A program made the translations under genes and the position numbers. From a bacterium (lineage in GTDB: Bacteria > Actinomycetota > Acidimicrobiia > Acidimicrobiales > Bin134): a DNA stretch of 64,000 nucleotides. Shown one piece after another: positions 1-8,741 of this stretch. Positions within the stretch are counted from its first letter, which is position 1. Every line of letters starts with the position of its first letter. The notes beneath the pieces were generated by a model. The model did not search any database. It had not been told where the DNA came from and saw nothing but the letters and a program-made list of their open reading frames with translations. The DNA is taken from positions 61,271 through 125,270 of the forward strand of contig JAPPAP010000031.1 of assembly GCA_026705465.1 (NCBI GenBank). The letters are read 5' to 3'.

Positions 1-1
1 G

Positions 2-109
2 TCCAGGGGTGTGGTCGTTGCTGAGCATCCGGCGGGAGGAGTGGATCGGGCCCAGTTGGTGCGAGAGGCTGCCGCCAGCCACTACGAGGCCGCCGCGACG
101 GGGGGATGA
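2..109 (+). CDS. C-terminal tail of an unidentified upstream protein (partial)
   Basis: An open frame enters from the left edge and runs 35 codons to a TGA at 107-109. That stop overlaps the ATG of the next gene (ATGA), the usual sign of translational coupling. The visible tail is Ala/Gly-rich with a short helix-like stretch (REAAASHYEAA). It is too short to assign to a family. The coupling suggests it belongs to the same transcript as the M81 protein. Confidence 0.5.
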   Translation, partial: SRGVVVAEHPAGGVDRAQLVREAAASHYEAAATGG

Positions 110-1581
110 CAGGACCAGGCCGGGTCGCGGTTGGCCAATTTCTGCTGGAGGCCAACACATTTACGCCACTTCGGTCAGAGCTTGACATCTTCGCGGCTGC
201 CGGCCTTCTGGAGGGGCCTGGGCTCATTCGGGAGGGATTGCCCGATGATGAGTTGGCGGTGGCCTGGGATGGACTGGTCGCCCGCGGGTTTACGCCGGTT
301 CCCACCGTGCGAGCATGGGCCGGGGCCGGGCCTCCACTGACCACAGCGGCCTTTGAGCAGATCATGTCGGCCATCGTCGAGCCGATGGAGCCTTCGCTGG
401 CCGGCGTGCTGCTCTCGCTGCACGGCGCATCAGCAGCCGAGGGGGTGGACGATCCAGAGGGTGTGATCTTGGAGGAAGTCCGTCGTCGAATCGGTGGCGG
501 TGTACCGATGGCCGTGACACTGGACTGCCACGCCGGCCTCACCGCCCGAATGCTCGAGAACGTCGACATCATCACCGGCTATCGCACCGTCCCCCATGTG
601 GATTTGGCCCGCACTGGAGCCCAAGCTGCCCGGCTGTTGGCTGATGCCATCGACGGTCTCATACGCCCGGTGGTTAAGCATGCGGCCATTCCCATGCTTG
701 CTCCGGCTGACCGTCAGAACAACGATCTTGAGCCCTTCCGGTCTCTCATGGGGGGTTGTACCGTCGCCGAGCAGCAACCCGGTGTGCTGGCCACTGCCTT
801 TTTCCCCTCCCATCCTTGGCGTGACGTACCTGAATTGGGGTGGAGTACCTGTTGTACTGCCGATGGAGACCCCGAGTTGGCCGATGAGACAGCGTCAGGT
901 CTGGCGGCGGCAGTCTGGGCGGCCCGAGAGGAGATGATCGGGGGTCGCCGGCCTCCATTGGACAAGGCATTGGCCGAGGCGCTGGATGGGACCCCGCCGT
1001 TTGTGCTGGCCGATGCCGGGGACAGCCCCAGCGGGGGTTCGCCGGGGGATTCCACTGAACTGCTGCGTGCCGCCAGCCATATGAAGGACCGAGCCATTTG
1101 GCTTACCGTGCGGGATCCGGAGGCCGCCTCCGCGGCTGCGACCGCTGGCGTGGGCGCGACCGTAAGTGTGAGCTTGGGCCGCGGGGGAGCAGGAGAATAC
1201 AACCAGGCCACCCGGCTGGAAGCTGAGGTACTGGCCGTTCCCGAAGGGACCTTCGCCTATACCGGGTCGCTGGCCATGGGCAAGACCGGTGATCTCGGGA
1301 CCGCTGTATTGTTGGCCGCGGGGGAAATGCGGGTGGTTGTCCACAGCCAGACGGTCATGGTGATCGATCCCGCCCCCTATGTGGCTGCTGGATTGGACCC
1401 GGCCCAAGCGGAGGTCTTGCAAGCCAAATCGCACGTCAGCTATCGAGAGGGTTTCGCCCCGATCACCACCAGAAGCGTGGTCGCCAACACCGGCGGGCCC
1501 ACTGCGGCCGATTTGACGTTGCTGGAGTACCGGCGAAGGCCTGTTCCCATGTTCCCGTTCGAGTCCGACGTCCGCTTCTGA
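106..1581 (+). CDS. M81 family (MlrC-like) metallopeptidase homologue
   Basis: 491 residues, the usual size for the M81/MlrC family, whose founding member opens linearised microcystin peptides. Most homologues lie in small-molecule catabolic clusters with unknown substrates. The N-terminal domain shows the family signatures: EANTF near residue 15, LHGA at 105-108 followed by an acidic DD pair, TLDCH at 138-142 and a PHVD motif near 163-166. The conserved Asp and His residues are the expected zinc ligands. The C-terminal half (about 310-490) fits the MlrC C-terminal domain. The ATG overlaps the stop of the partial upstream frame. No LacI-type operator precedes it, so it may not belong to the sugar regulon to its right. 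Family assignment is firm; the substrate is unknown. Confidence 0.85.
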   Translation: MTGPGRVAVGQFLLEANTFTPLRSELDIFAAAGLLEGPGLIREGLPDDELAVAWDGLVARGFTPVPTVRAWAGAGPPLTTAAFEQIMSAIVEPMEPSLAGVLLSLHGASAAEGVDDPEGVILEEVRRRIGGGVPMAVTLDCHAGLTARMLENVDIITGYRTVPHVDLARTGAQAARLLADAIDGLIRPVVKHAAIPMLAPADRQNNDLEPFRSLMGGCTVAEQQPGVLATAFFPSHPWRDVPELGWSTCCTADGDPELADETASGLAAAVWAAREEMIGGRRPPLDKALAEALDGTPPFVLADAGDSPSGGSPGDSTELLRAASHMKDRAIWLTVRDPEAASAAATAGVGATVSVSLGRGGAGEYNQATRLEAEVLAVPEGTFAYTGSLAMGKTGDLGTAVLLAAGEMRVVVHSQTVMVIDPAPYVAAGLDPAQAEVLQAKSHVSYREGFAPITTRSVVANTGGPTAADLTLLEYRRRPVPMFPFESDVRF

Positions 1582-1602
1582 CCCCGCCCTCGACCGGCCA
1601 AA

Positions 1603-2313
1603 TCACCCCATAGACCAGCCGCCGCAGATATCGATGGTCGCGCCGTTGACGAAGCTGGCTTGGTCGCTGGCCAAAAAGGCCACCACCTCGCCCACATCGC
1701 GGCCCTCGCCCATCCGGCCGACCGGGATCTGGGATAGCACTCGCTCGAGCAGGTCGGGGTCTCGCTCGATCTGCATTTGAGCCATCGGCGTGTTGATGCC
1801 ACCGGGAAGTACCACATTGACCGTGATGCCTTGCGGTCCGTAGTGGCGGGCCAGCGACTTGGTGAAGGCGACTAGCCCGGCTTTGGAAGCGGCGTAGGCC
1901 GCCGCGTGAGATATCGCGCCAGTGCGGGCAGCCACGCTGGCCACGTTGACAATCCGACCCCATCCCTTTGCCCCCATCGACCCGATCAATCCCTGGGCCA
2001 ACAGGAACGGACCTCGCAGATTGACGGCGATCGTCTCGTCGAACTGCTCCAACGTCAGTGATTCGAAGGGCACTTCATGTAGGACGGCGGCGTTGTTCAC
2101 TAGCACATCCACAGGCGGAAGGACGTCAATTAGCTCGGCGCAGGCCTTGGGATCGCCGAGGTCGACAATGTGGGTCGAAAGGAAGGGCCCCTGGTTGTGC
2201 TCGACGATGTCGACTCCGACGACTTGGTGGCCTGAACGGCTCAGTGCGTTGGCACAAGCCAAGCCGATTCCCCGGGCCGATCCCGTGATCAGCGCGATAC
2301 GGGTTTCGCTCAT
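1603..2313 (-). CDS. Short-chain dehydrogenase/reductase
   Basis: 236-residue classical SDR. The NAD(P)-binding motif TGSARGIG is near residue 10, NNAA near 92 and the catalytic YAASK near 150, with the active-site Ser in NVASVAA. The acidic residue ending beta-2 (VGVDI) points to NAD preference. The ATG follows AGGAGG by four bases. It reads away from the fuconolactonase-like gene, and the two share a LacI-type palindrome at 2361-2374. A role as sugar or 2-keto-3-deoxy-sugar-acid dehydrogenase is inferred from context. Sequence alone does not fix the substrate. Confidence 0.85.
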   Translation of the reverse strand: MSETRIALITGSARGIGLACANALSRSGHQVVGVDIVEHNQGPFLSTHIVDLGDPKACAELIDVLPPVDVLVNNAAVLHEVPFESLTLEQFDETIAVNLRGPFLLAQGLIGSMGAKGWGRIVNVASVAARTGAISHAAAYAASKAGLVAFTKSLARHYGPQGITVNVVLPGGINTPMAQMQIERDPDLLERVLSQIPVGRMGEGRDVGEVVAFLASDQASFVNGATIDICGGWSMG

Positions 2314-2360
2314 CCTGCCTCCTGATCTTCAAACCTGTTCCCAGTCTCTGGAGGATGGGC

Positions 2361-2374
2361 TGGAAACGTTTCGA
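2361..2374. promoter_or_regulatory. LacI-family operator, site 1
   Basis: TGGAAACGTTTCGA is an imperfect palindrome with a central CG, typical of LacI-family sites. It lies between the divergent SDR (start 2313) and amidohydrolase (start 2415) genes. It matches five other sites in the first 15.5 kb. Confidence 0.75.
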
Positions 2375-2414
2375 GTAAGGTAGCGGGCCAAGCAATTTCA
2401 GGAAAGGACCAAGC

Positions 2415-3302
2415 ATGGCTGAGCGGCTTGACTTCGTCGATACCCATGTCCACTTTTGGGAGCGACCGCATCCGAAGCTCCAATGGGCGTGGTTGGCTCC
2501 CGATGCCGTGCATCCGCTCTTGGGTGAGATCAAGCCGCTTAAAGAACTAACCAACTATGTGGCCGATGACTTGCGGACCGACACCGCTGACCTGAACGTC
2601 AACAAGATCATCCACGTCCAGGCCGCTATTGGCTCCGACGACCCGGTGGACGAGACGGAGTGGTTGCAGGAGATGGCCGATGCCACCGGATGGCCGACCG
2701 GTATCACTGGAGATGCCCGGCTTCAGCACGCCGATGTGGAGGGCGTGTTGGAGCGCCACTGTGAGTTCCCGATCATGAGGGGCTTACGCGACTTCGCGGA
2801 AGGCGACTATTTGACAGACCCGGCTTTCCATCAGGGCTATGCCCTGTTGGAGAAGTACAACTTGGTCTACGACCTCGACGTGACCTGGGAAGACATGGGC
2901 AAGGCGGCCGATCTGGCCCGCAAGTTCCCGAACATCATCTTGATCTGTGACCACGCCGGCTTCCCCCACGAGCGCAATGACGAGTTCCTGGCCAATTGGC
3001 GGAAGGGGGTCGCGGCACTGGCTGAAGCTGACAATGCGGTAGTAAAGATCTCAGGTTTGGGTATGGGGGACCAGATGGCCGGGGGCAACTGGACTATCGA
3101 CAGCATTAGGCCGTATGTACACGGCTGCATCGAGGCATTCGGAGTGGAGCGGTCGTTTTTTGGCAGCAACTGGCCAGTAGATCGGATGTACTCCACGTAC
3201 CAAGTCATGCTCGATGCCTATGTGGAGTTGGTGGCCGACTTTTCCCACGACGAGCAGGTGGCGCTGTTCTCGGGCAACGCGGAGCGCATCTACCGGATTT
3301 AA
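2415..3302 (+). CDS. Amidohydrolase, L-fuconolactonase-like
   Basis: 295 residues, matching the COG3618/amidohydrolase-2 TIM-barrel family that includes L-fuconolactonase and other sugar lactonases. The metal site is seen in DTHVHFW (His11, His13), a later CDHAG segment with the barrel His, and SNWPVDR near the C-terminus with the catalytic Asp. The aromatic segment after strand 1 (LQWAWL) is also typical of the fuconolactonase branch. The ATG follows GGAAAGGA. It sits behind operator site 1, next to an SDR and close to an enolase-type dehydratase. Together these suggest the sequence dehydrogenase, lactonase, dehydratase. The exact lactone is not provable here. Confidence 0.8.
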   Translation: MAERLDFVDTHVHFWERPHPKLQWAWLAPDAVHPLLGEIKPLKELTNYVADDLRTDTADLNVNKIIHVQAAIGSDDPVDETEWLQEMADATGWPTGITGDARLQHADVEGVLERHCEFPIMRGLRDFAEGDYLTDPAFHQGYALLEKYNLVYDLDVTWEDMGKAADLARKFPNIILICDHAGFPHERNDEFLANWRKGVAALAEADNAVVKISGLGMGDQMAGGNWTIDSIRPYVHGCIEAFGVERSFFGSNWPVDRMYSTYQVMLDAYVELVADFSHDEQVALFSGNAERIYRI

Positions 3303-3345
3303 GCGATTCTGGAGCAGGAGCCTTCGAACTCAGCCGGCCGCGCCG

Positions 3346-4464
3346 CTATTTGTCGTCGCGGTGGTGCTCGACGTAGTCCCAATCCAGTTCCAACCCCCAT
3401 CCCGGCTCTGATGGAACGGTGTACATGCCGTTGACAATGGGGGGGCGGTTGGCGATCAAGTCCCAAAACAGGGGATCGCGGGTGGGGTGAAACACCTCCA
3501 CATAAGTTCCATGGGGTACCGAGGCCAGCATGTGGGCGGCGATCTGGGCCTCCTCGTGATGGCCCATCTCTACCCCGTAGACCTGGGCCATGCCTGCCAC
3601 GCGGCGCCATTCGGTGGGTCCGCCTCCCCATGAGGCGTCGTAGTTGCACACGTCGATGGCTCCGGAGCTGATCAGCTCGCCAACACCCTTGCGGTTGAAC
3701 TCGCTTTGACCGGCGGCTACCGGCACCCCTGCCATGAACCTCACATCGCGCATCCCTCTGGCATCGTTGTACCAGCGCACCGGTTCTTCGAACCATCGGA
3801 TGTATTCGGCTCCCGCCAGGCGCACGAACTCCACTGCCTCGGCCACGGAATACCCCTGATTGGCGTCCACCGTGAACACGAAGTCGTCGCCAGCCGCGGC
3901 TTGGGCCACCTTGAAGCGATGGGCATCTTCGGCAGGGGAGAGGCCCCCGATCTTGAGCTTGCAGCCGCACAGACCCATATCGCGGTAGTCCTGCATCTCC
4001 GCAGCCAGTTGGGTGTCGGTCTTGCCGTAGTAGCCGCCGATGGCCATGATCGGCAGCTCGCGTCGATAACCACCCCAGAGCTCGCTGACGGACAAGCCGG
4101 CTACTTTGCCGACAAGGTCCCACAGGGCGGAGTCAACTGCAGCGATGGCCATCACCACCAGCTTGCGGTTGCGGAGGATGTCGTAGGTGGGCGGCAGCAT
4201 CGCCTCCCAGCACTGCTCCACCATGAGGGGATCGCGGCCCATAATGAGCGGCTGAAGCTCGTCGAGAATGATTCGGGCGATCTCGTGTTGGGTGTCGGGC
4301 TCGTCGCCGTTGTACGCCTCGCCCACCGCGCCGTCATCGGTGAAGACGCGGGTGATCAGCGTGGCCCGTTCCGACATGGAGTACTTCGATCCCCGGAAAG
4401 TCTCTGCCAGCGGAACCACGATGGGGATGACCTCGATGTGCTTGATTTTCACGGCCTCGGCCAC
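3346..4464 (-). CDS. Enolase-superfamily sugar-acid dehydratase (mandelate racemase subgroup)
   Basis: 372 residues. An N-terminal capping domain (1-125) is followed by a (beta/alpha)7-beta barrel. The catalytic Lys lies in CKLKIGG (169-171). Metal ligands fit Asp200 (VDANQ), Glu226 (FEEP) and an acidic residue in AGQSE (251-255). A general-base His sits in GHHEE near 302. This set is typical of acid-sugar dehydratases such as fuconate, rhamnonate or galactonate dehydratase. The start is taken as GTG at 4464; another GTG lies 12 bases further in. The gene diverges from the LacI regulator across operator site 2. The family is certain; the substrate is inferred from the fuconolactonase-like and mutarotase-like neighbours. 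Confidence 0.85.
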   Translation of the reverse strand: MAEAVKIKHIEVIPIVVPLAETFRGSKYSMSERATLITRVFTDDGAVGEAYNGDEPDTQHEIARIILDELQPLIMGRDPLMVEQCWEAMLPPTYDILRNRKLVVMAIAAVDSALWDLVGKVAGLSVSELWGGYRRELPIMAIGGYYGKTDTQLAAEMQDYRDMGLCGCKLKIGGLSPAEDAHRFKVAQAAAGDDFVFTVDANQGYSVAEAVEFVRLAGAEYIRWFEEPVRWYNDARGMRDVRFMAGVPVAAGQSEFNRKGVGELISSGAIDVCNYDASWGGGPTEWRRVAGMAQVYGVEMGHHEEAQIAAHMLASVPHGTYVEVFHPTRDPLFWDLIANRPPIVNGMYTVPSEPGWGLELDWDYVEHHRDDK

Positions 4465-4491
4465 CTCTTCGTCACTTGGCTGAAACAGTAC

Positions 4492-4505
4492 TGGTAACGT
4501 TTTCA
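4492..4505. promoter_or_regulatory. LacI-family operator, site 2
   Basis: TGGTAACGTTTTCA lies between the divergent dehydratase (start 4464) and LacI gene (start 4566), so the repressor probably controls itself. It shares the AACGTT core with the other sites. Confidence 0.75.
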
Positions 4506-4565
4506 GTAGACCAACCTGCCTATGATTTCAGGCTTGAGCGTCCGCCGCCGACAAGGGAGTGGCGC

Positions 4566-5603
4566 ATGGAACACGAATACGTCGCGATGAAGGGCGCCAC
4601 CATGAAGGAGGTGGCGGCCCATGCCGGCGTGGCCTTGTCCTCAGTGTCGCGAGTGCTCAACAACCACCCGGATGTCAGCGAGGCCATGAAGCGGCAAGTG
4701 CACGATGCCATCGCCGCCGTCGGCTACGAGCCCAACCTCTTGGCCTCCAGTTTGCGACGGGGATCCACCAAGACGGTGGGGTTCATCGCCAGCGACATCT
4801 CTAACCCGCTCTTCGCCGAGATCGTCCTCGGGGCGGAGCGCCGACTGGATGAAGCGGGCTATTCCATGGTCCTCACCAACTCTGAGGGCAATCCCGAGCG
4901 CGATGAGACCATGATCCGCCTCTTGAGGCGTCGGCGCATCGACGGGCTCATCTTGTCGGTGGCCGACGAGGACAGGCCGGGGACGATAGCCGAGCTGTCC
5001 AAGCTAGCTGAGCCGGTGGTACTCATCGATCGCGAGGTCAGCGGCTTCCACACCGCTTCGGCGGTATTCACTGATCATTCCGGCGGTATGCGGGCAGCCA
5101 GCGAGCACCTGCTTAGCCTGGGACATCGTCGAATTGCGTTGATTTCAGGGGCTCGCAGCTTGCGCCCAGTCCGCGAGCGGCTGAAGGGCTTCGAGGCGGC
5201 CTTTCAGACTCGGAGCCTTCAAGTTCCCGAAGACCTTCTTCGCTTCGGTAGTTTCTCAGCGCCGTTCGGCCAGCAGGCCACCGCCGAACTACTGGCGCTG
5301 GATGATCCGCCCACCGCGATCATCTCTGGCGGCAATCTCTTGCTCACGGGGGTGCTGCGAGCCCTGCAAGCGGGCCAACGGTCGGTAGGCAGGGATATCT
5401 CGTTGATCTCCTGTGACGACGTCCCACTGGCTGAGCTCCACACACCTCCCATATCCGTCGTCGACCGAGACGCGGTGCAGATGGGCGAGGCCGCCGCCAG
5501 TTTGCTGCTCGAGCTTCTGGCTGGCGGGGATCGTCCCCGGGTGGCCGAAGTACCCACCCAGTTGCTTCTGAGGGGTTCTACGCAATCGCTGGTCGTCGAT
5601 TGA
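4566..5603 (+). CDS. LacI/GalR-family transcriptional repressor
   Basis: 345 residues. The N-terminal helix-turn-helix reads TMKEVAAHAGVALSSVSRV (12-30). A hinge helix with EPNLLASSLRR (55-65) follows, then a periplasmic-binding-protein-like effector domain (about 70-340) starting TVGFIASDISNP. The ATG at 4566 is chosen because AAGGGAG stands eight bases upstream; the longer frame would run through the promoter. It is the only DNA-binding protein of this class seen in the window. It lies amid six matching palindromes, so it is the likely regulator of the island. The effector is probably a sugar or pathway intermediate, not identified. Confidence 0.9.
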   Translation: MEHEYVAMKGATMKEVAAHAGVALSSVSRVLNNHPDVSEAMKRQVHDAIAAVGYEPNLLASSLRRGSTKTVGFIASDISNPLFAEIVLGAERRLDEAGYSMVLTNSEGNPERDETMIRLLRRRRIDGLILSVADEDRPGTIAELSKLAEPVVLIDREVSGFHTASAVFTDHSGGMRAASEHLLSLGHRRIALISGARSLRPVRERLKGFEAAFQTRSLQVPEDLLRFGSFSAPFGQQATAELLALDDPPTAIISGGNLLLTGVLRALQAGQRSVGRDISLISCDDVPLAELHTPPISVVDRDAVQMGEAAASLLLELLAGGDRPRVAEVPTQLLLRGSTQSLVVD

Positions 5604-5617
5604 CGGACTGCTCTTGC

Positions 5618-5857
5618 TCAGTCGGAGACGATGATGGCTATGGGAGCGCCGATGCTCACCTCGTCGTCCACGGCGACAAGGCGCTCGGCGAGCGTTCCCG
5701 ACACCGGCGAAGGAACGTCGGAGTCCACCTTGTCGGTCTCGACCCGCAGCAAATCATCCCCGGCGGCCACGGTGTCTCCAACCTCGGCGAGCCACTCCAA
5801 AACCACCACTTCTTCAGTGGTATCACCAAGCTTGGGGAGTTTGATCGTGAAGCGCAT
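5618..5857 (-). CDS. Free-standing lipoyl (biotinyl) domain protein
   Basis: 79 residues forming one complete lipoyl domain and nothing else. The lipoylation site is Lys43 in VETDKVDSDV, flanked by the two hydrophobic half-barrels. A normal dihydrolipoamide acyltransferase (E2) would carry a peripheral-subunit-binding domain and a catalytic domain of about 230 residues; neither is here. It follows E1 alpha by 11 bases and ends the minus-strand operon, 14 bases from the end of lacI. It probably accepts the acyl group from the E1 alpha/beta pair, with a catalytic E2 and an E3 encoded elsewhere. A different acceptor system is also possible. Confidence 0.85.
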   Translation of the reverse strand: MRFTIKLPKLGDTTEEVVVLEWLAEVGDTVAAGDDLLRVETDKVDSDVPSPVSGTLAERLVAVDDEVSIGAPIAIIVSD

Positions 5858-5868
5858 GGTGGCCAGCG

Positions 5869-6861
5869 TCAGGGCGCGAGCACGTTGTCGAACATGGCGG
5901 CCATCGGGGGTGCCGGGCTGGCCAGGACGGTCTCTACCGCGGCGGCAATGCTCTCGTCGACCAGAGTCTTCACCGCATCCAAATCGTCACCGCTCAACAG
6001 CCCCTCGTCTACCAGTTGGCGGCCGTAGTTGACGATCGGGTCCTTCTCGTACCACCGCTCGAACTCGCCTTCCGGCCGGTAGGGCGCGGTGTCGGCTCGG
6101 GAGTGGCCCGCATACCGGTACGTCTTCATCTCGATCAGGGTGGGGCCGCCACCGGTTCGGGCTCGCATTAGTGCGGCGGCGACCGCATCAGCCGCATTGT
6201 CAGGATCCTGTCCGTCGACGACCTCGCTCGGCATGTTGTAGGCCTGGGCCCGCACCGCGATGTCGTCCACCGGCGTGGTCAGGTCGATGCGGCTGTACTC
6301 GCCGTATTGGTTGTTCTCGCAGACGAACACCACCGGCAAATTCCATATGGAGGCCAGGTTGAGCGCCTCGTGAAAAGCTCCGATATTGGTGGAGCCGTCG
6401 CCGAACACTGCTAGGGCGGCGTCGTCGGTTCCCCGCACCTGGGCGGTGAGCGCGGCCCCGGCAGCGACCGGGATTCCCGCGCCGACAATGGCGAAGGTAG
6501 GCAGCAGCCCGACATCAGGCTCGCAGAGATGCATTGAGCCGCCAATGCCACCGATCGACCCGATTTCTCGGCCCAATATCTCGCCTAGCAGATCGACCGG
6601 GGTCAATCCCAGGGCCAAGGCCACACCGTGGCCCCGATAAGTGCAGGTCACGGTGTCGGATACTCGGGCGGCCGCGGCTACACCAACGGCGACCGCCTCC
6701 TGGCCGAGGCAAAGATGGGTGGTGCCGTGGACCAGCCCTTCGTCGAACAGGTCTTGGACCTTGTTCTCCAAGGCCCTTATCTCAACCATCCGCTCGTAGC
6801 GGGCACGGCGGTCCTCATGCAGGGCTTGGCGCCGTTCCAATCGATTATCGGGCATGCTCAT
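5869..6861 (-). CDS. 2-oxoacid dehydrogenase E1 component, alpha subunit
   Basis: 330 residues of the thiamine-diphosphate-dependent pyruvate/acetoin/branched-chain dehydrogenase alpha family. The ThDP/Mg motif runs from GDGSTN (154-159) to ENNQY (182-186). YRGHG (76-80) carries the conserved His region. The start at 6861 overlaps the E1 beta stop (ATGA) and has AAAGGAAG just upstream; the eight-residue longer frame is less likely. With E1 beta it would oxidatively decarboxylate a 2-oxoacid and load a lipoyl group. In this setting pyruvate or a sugar-derived 2-oxoacid is plausible. The true substrate cannot be read from the sequence. Confidence 0.88.
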   Translation of the reverse strand: MSMPDNRLERRQALHEDRRARYERMVEIRALENKVQDLFDEGLVHGTTHLCLGQEAVAVGVAAAARVSDTVTCTYRGHGVALALGLTPVDLLGEILGREIGSIGGIGGSMHLCEPDVGLLPTFAIVGAGIPVAAGAALTAQVRGTDDAALAVFGDGSTNIGAFHEALNLASIWNLPVVFVCENNQYGEYSRIDLTTPVDDIAVRAQAYNMPSEVVDGQDPDNAADAVAAALMRARTGGGPTLIEMKTYRYAGHSRADTAPYRPEGEFERWYEKDPIVNYGRQLVDEGLLSGDDLDAVKTLVDESIAAAVETVLASPAPPMAAMFDNVLAP

Positions 6862-7874
6862 GGGCTTCCTTTCTCTGCCTCCCACCAGGGGGACGGAACC
6901 CGACCGGTGTGCAACAGCCCAGTGACTTGTTCGTTGATGTAGTCCGAAGACGGCATGTACCGCTCTTCAAGCTCCTTCCCGAAGGGGACCGGCACGTCGG
7001 GGGCGGTGATCCGCAGGGGAGGCGCCTTGAGCTCGCCGAACAGGTCGGCAGCCACAGCAGCAACGATGTCGGCCCCCCATCCGCCGAAGAGCGGATTCTC
7101 CTCTACCGTCACCAATCGCCCGGTGCGGGCCACCGACTCGTAGACCGTGTCACGGTCCCAGGGTTGGAGGCTTTGGAGATCAATGACGTCGGCAGACCAC
7201 GAGGCCGCGGCTTCAGCTTGCGCGGTGGTGCCCACGGTGGACCCCAGCGCCACAATCGTGGCGTCATCGCCGTCGACCACCTGTCGAGCTATTCCCAGGG
7301 GAATTACGCCCTCGGGTCCGGTAGTAACATCCTCGCGTTGGGCGTACAGCCGCCGAGGCTCGAGCACCACGATGGGGTTGTCGTCTCGGATGGCGGCCCG
7401 CATGAGCCCGTAGGCGCTGGCTGGGCCCGAGGCCACTGCCAGCTTGAGACCGGGCGTGCCCATCACCCAGCTCTCCAGCGTCTGTGAATGCTGGGTGCCG
7501 AATCCCAATCCGGCGCCTACCGAAGCCCGGATGGTGAGCGGGACGGTGACCCGCCCGCCCGACAGGTAATGGAACTTGGCTCCTTCGGTAGACAGCTGGT
7601 CCAGTGCGACGCCTAGGAACTCCACGAACATGATCTCGACCACCGGCCTCAGGCCCGTGGCGGCCGCGCCTACCGCTGCGCCCAGAAAACCCATCTCGGA
7701 GATGGGGGTGTCTCGGACCCGAAGCGGTCCGAACTCGTCCAGCAAACCGGCTGAAGTCTTGAACGGCCCCTCGGCCACCGCCACGTCTTCACCCAAGACG
7801 ATCACGTCGGGATCAGCCCGCATTTCGTCGGCGATGGCCGCCGAAATGGCCTGGTTCATTCTCATCCTGGGCAC
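6858..7874 (-). CDS. 2-oxoacid dehydrogenase E1 component, beta subunit
   Basis: 338 residues. The N-terminal pyrimidine-binding half has GEDVAVAEGPF (28-38) and the conserved RDTPISE and GAAVGAA segments. The C-terminal transketolase-like domain begins with PLGIARQVVDG and contains the conserved DLQSLQPWD and VEENP motifs. The start is set at GTG 7874, five bases after AAGGAGG. An ATG at 7865 overlapping the preceding stop is an alternative. The operon order is Gfo/Idh, isomerase, E1 beta, E1 alpha, lipoyl, all with short overlaps. Expression is probably driven from operator site 3. Confidence 0.88.
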   Translation of the reverse strand: MPRMRMNQAISAAIADEMRADPDVIVLGEDVAVAEGPFKTSAGLLDEFGPLRVRDTPISEMGFLGAAVGAAATGLRPVVEIMFVEFLGVALDQLSTEGAKFHYLSGGRVTVPLTIRASVGAGLGFGTQHSQTLESWVMGTPGLKLAVASGPASAYGLMRAAIRDDNPIVVLEPRRLYAQREDVTTGPEGVIPLGIARQVVDGDDATIVALGSTVGTTAQAEAAASWSADVIDLQSLQPWDRDTVYESVARTGRLVTVEENPLFGGWGADIVAAVAADLFGELKAPPLRITAPDVPVPFGKELEERYMPSSDYINEQVTGLLHTGRVPSPWWEAEKGSP

Positions 7875-8734
7875 GGAATCCTCCTTGGTTGGCAGTTGGC
7901 CGACAACCAGTCAACCGATAGGGCAACGATCTCGTCCTCCGACCAATGGGGAGAGGTGTCAGCCACCTCCACGCAGGCCAGACCATCGAATCCGGCCTGG
8001 TCAAGTATTGCCAGAGTGCGGGGTAGATCTAGATCACCCTGGCCGAGGGGGACGCCAGGCCATTGCCCACCGGGCTGGTCTGGCGTGGAATTCGCCAAGT
8101 CGATGTCTTTGACGTGGGCCATCTTGACGTGGGGTGCCAGCACTTCGGCTGCGGCGATCAGATCCTCGCCGATGCGCACCACATTGGCGGTATCGAACAC
8201 CACACCTAATCGGGGAGAGTCGATCTTGGCGACCACCTGGCTGAGAGCGCCTACTGTCAGGTCGCAGTGGGTTTCGATGGCGACGTCGAGCCCGTGATGG
8301 TCGGCCTGGCGGACGATGCGGTCGATGAGCGGGACCACTCGGCGGATGACCTCAGCCTCGTCCTCTGCGCCGAAGTGGATGACAGTGCCGATCACTATGC
8401 GCAGCAACTCGCAGTCGAGTCGAGCCGCGACATCGGCTGCGTGAAGCGCGTCGGCGAAGCACGAGGGGTCATTCCCCATGGCCAGGCCGTCGGGATGCCC
8501 CCAGGCCAACACCCTGTCCAGGCCAGCCTTGTCGAGTTTTTGCCTCAGCGAGTCGACAGCGCGATCTGACGAAAGGTCCAAGTAGCAGGTCTCCAGAGAC
8601 ACGCCGTCGACGCCCAACTCGACGCAGCGGTTCAGGAAGTCTTCGGTGGCCCAGGGTTCTTCGACCGGCAGTTCCGAGGATCGCAGTTCGCCGAAGAACC
8701 GGTGGTACGAGTAGCTGTCTACGCCGATTCGCAC
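7862..8734 (-). CDS. Sugar phosphate isomerase/epimerase-like TIM barrel protein
   Basis: 290 residues of the AP-endonuclease-2/xylose-isomerase-like barrel (IolE, IolI, TIM-barrel epimerases). Metal-site features include a Glu in SLETCY, a Glu-His pair in AIETHCD, FDTAN with an Asp, and the C-terminal CVEVAD. GTG 8734 is chosen because it follows the Gfo/Idh stop by seven bases; the longer frame would overlap that gene by 77 bases. The stop overlaps the alternative E1 beta start. It probably interconverts a keto-sugar, sugar acid or inositol-like intermediate. Family confidence is good; the reaction is unknown. Confidence 0.78.
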   Translation of the reverse strand: MRIGVDSYSYHRFFGELRSSELPVEEPWATEDFLNRCVELGVDGVSLETCYLDLSSDRAVDSLRQKLDKAGLDRVLAWGHPDGLAMGNDPSCFADALHAADVAARLDCELLRIVIGTVIHFGAEDEAEVIRRVVPLIDRIVRQADHHGLDVAIETHCDLTVGALSQVVAKIDSPRLGVVFDTANVVRIGEDLIAAAEVLAPHVKMAHVKDIDLANSTPDQPGGQWPGVPLGQGDLDLPRTLAILDQAGFDGLACVEVADTSPHWSEDEIVALSVDWLSANCQPRRIPCPG

Positions 8735-8741
8735 GCTGGCC

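Noticed and set aside
3299..4123. 274-codon minus-strand frame overlapping the dehydratase
   Set aside because: It is a shifted reading of the enolase-superfamily gene on the same strand, Arg- and Gly-rich, and without motifs.
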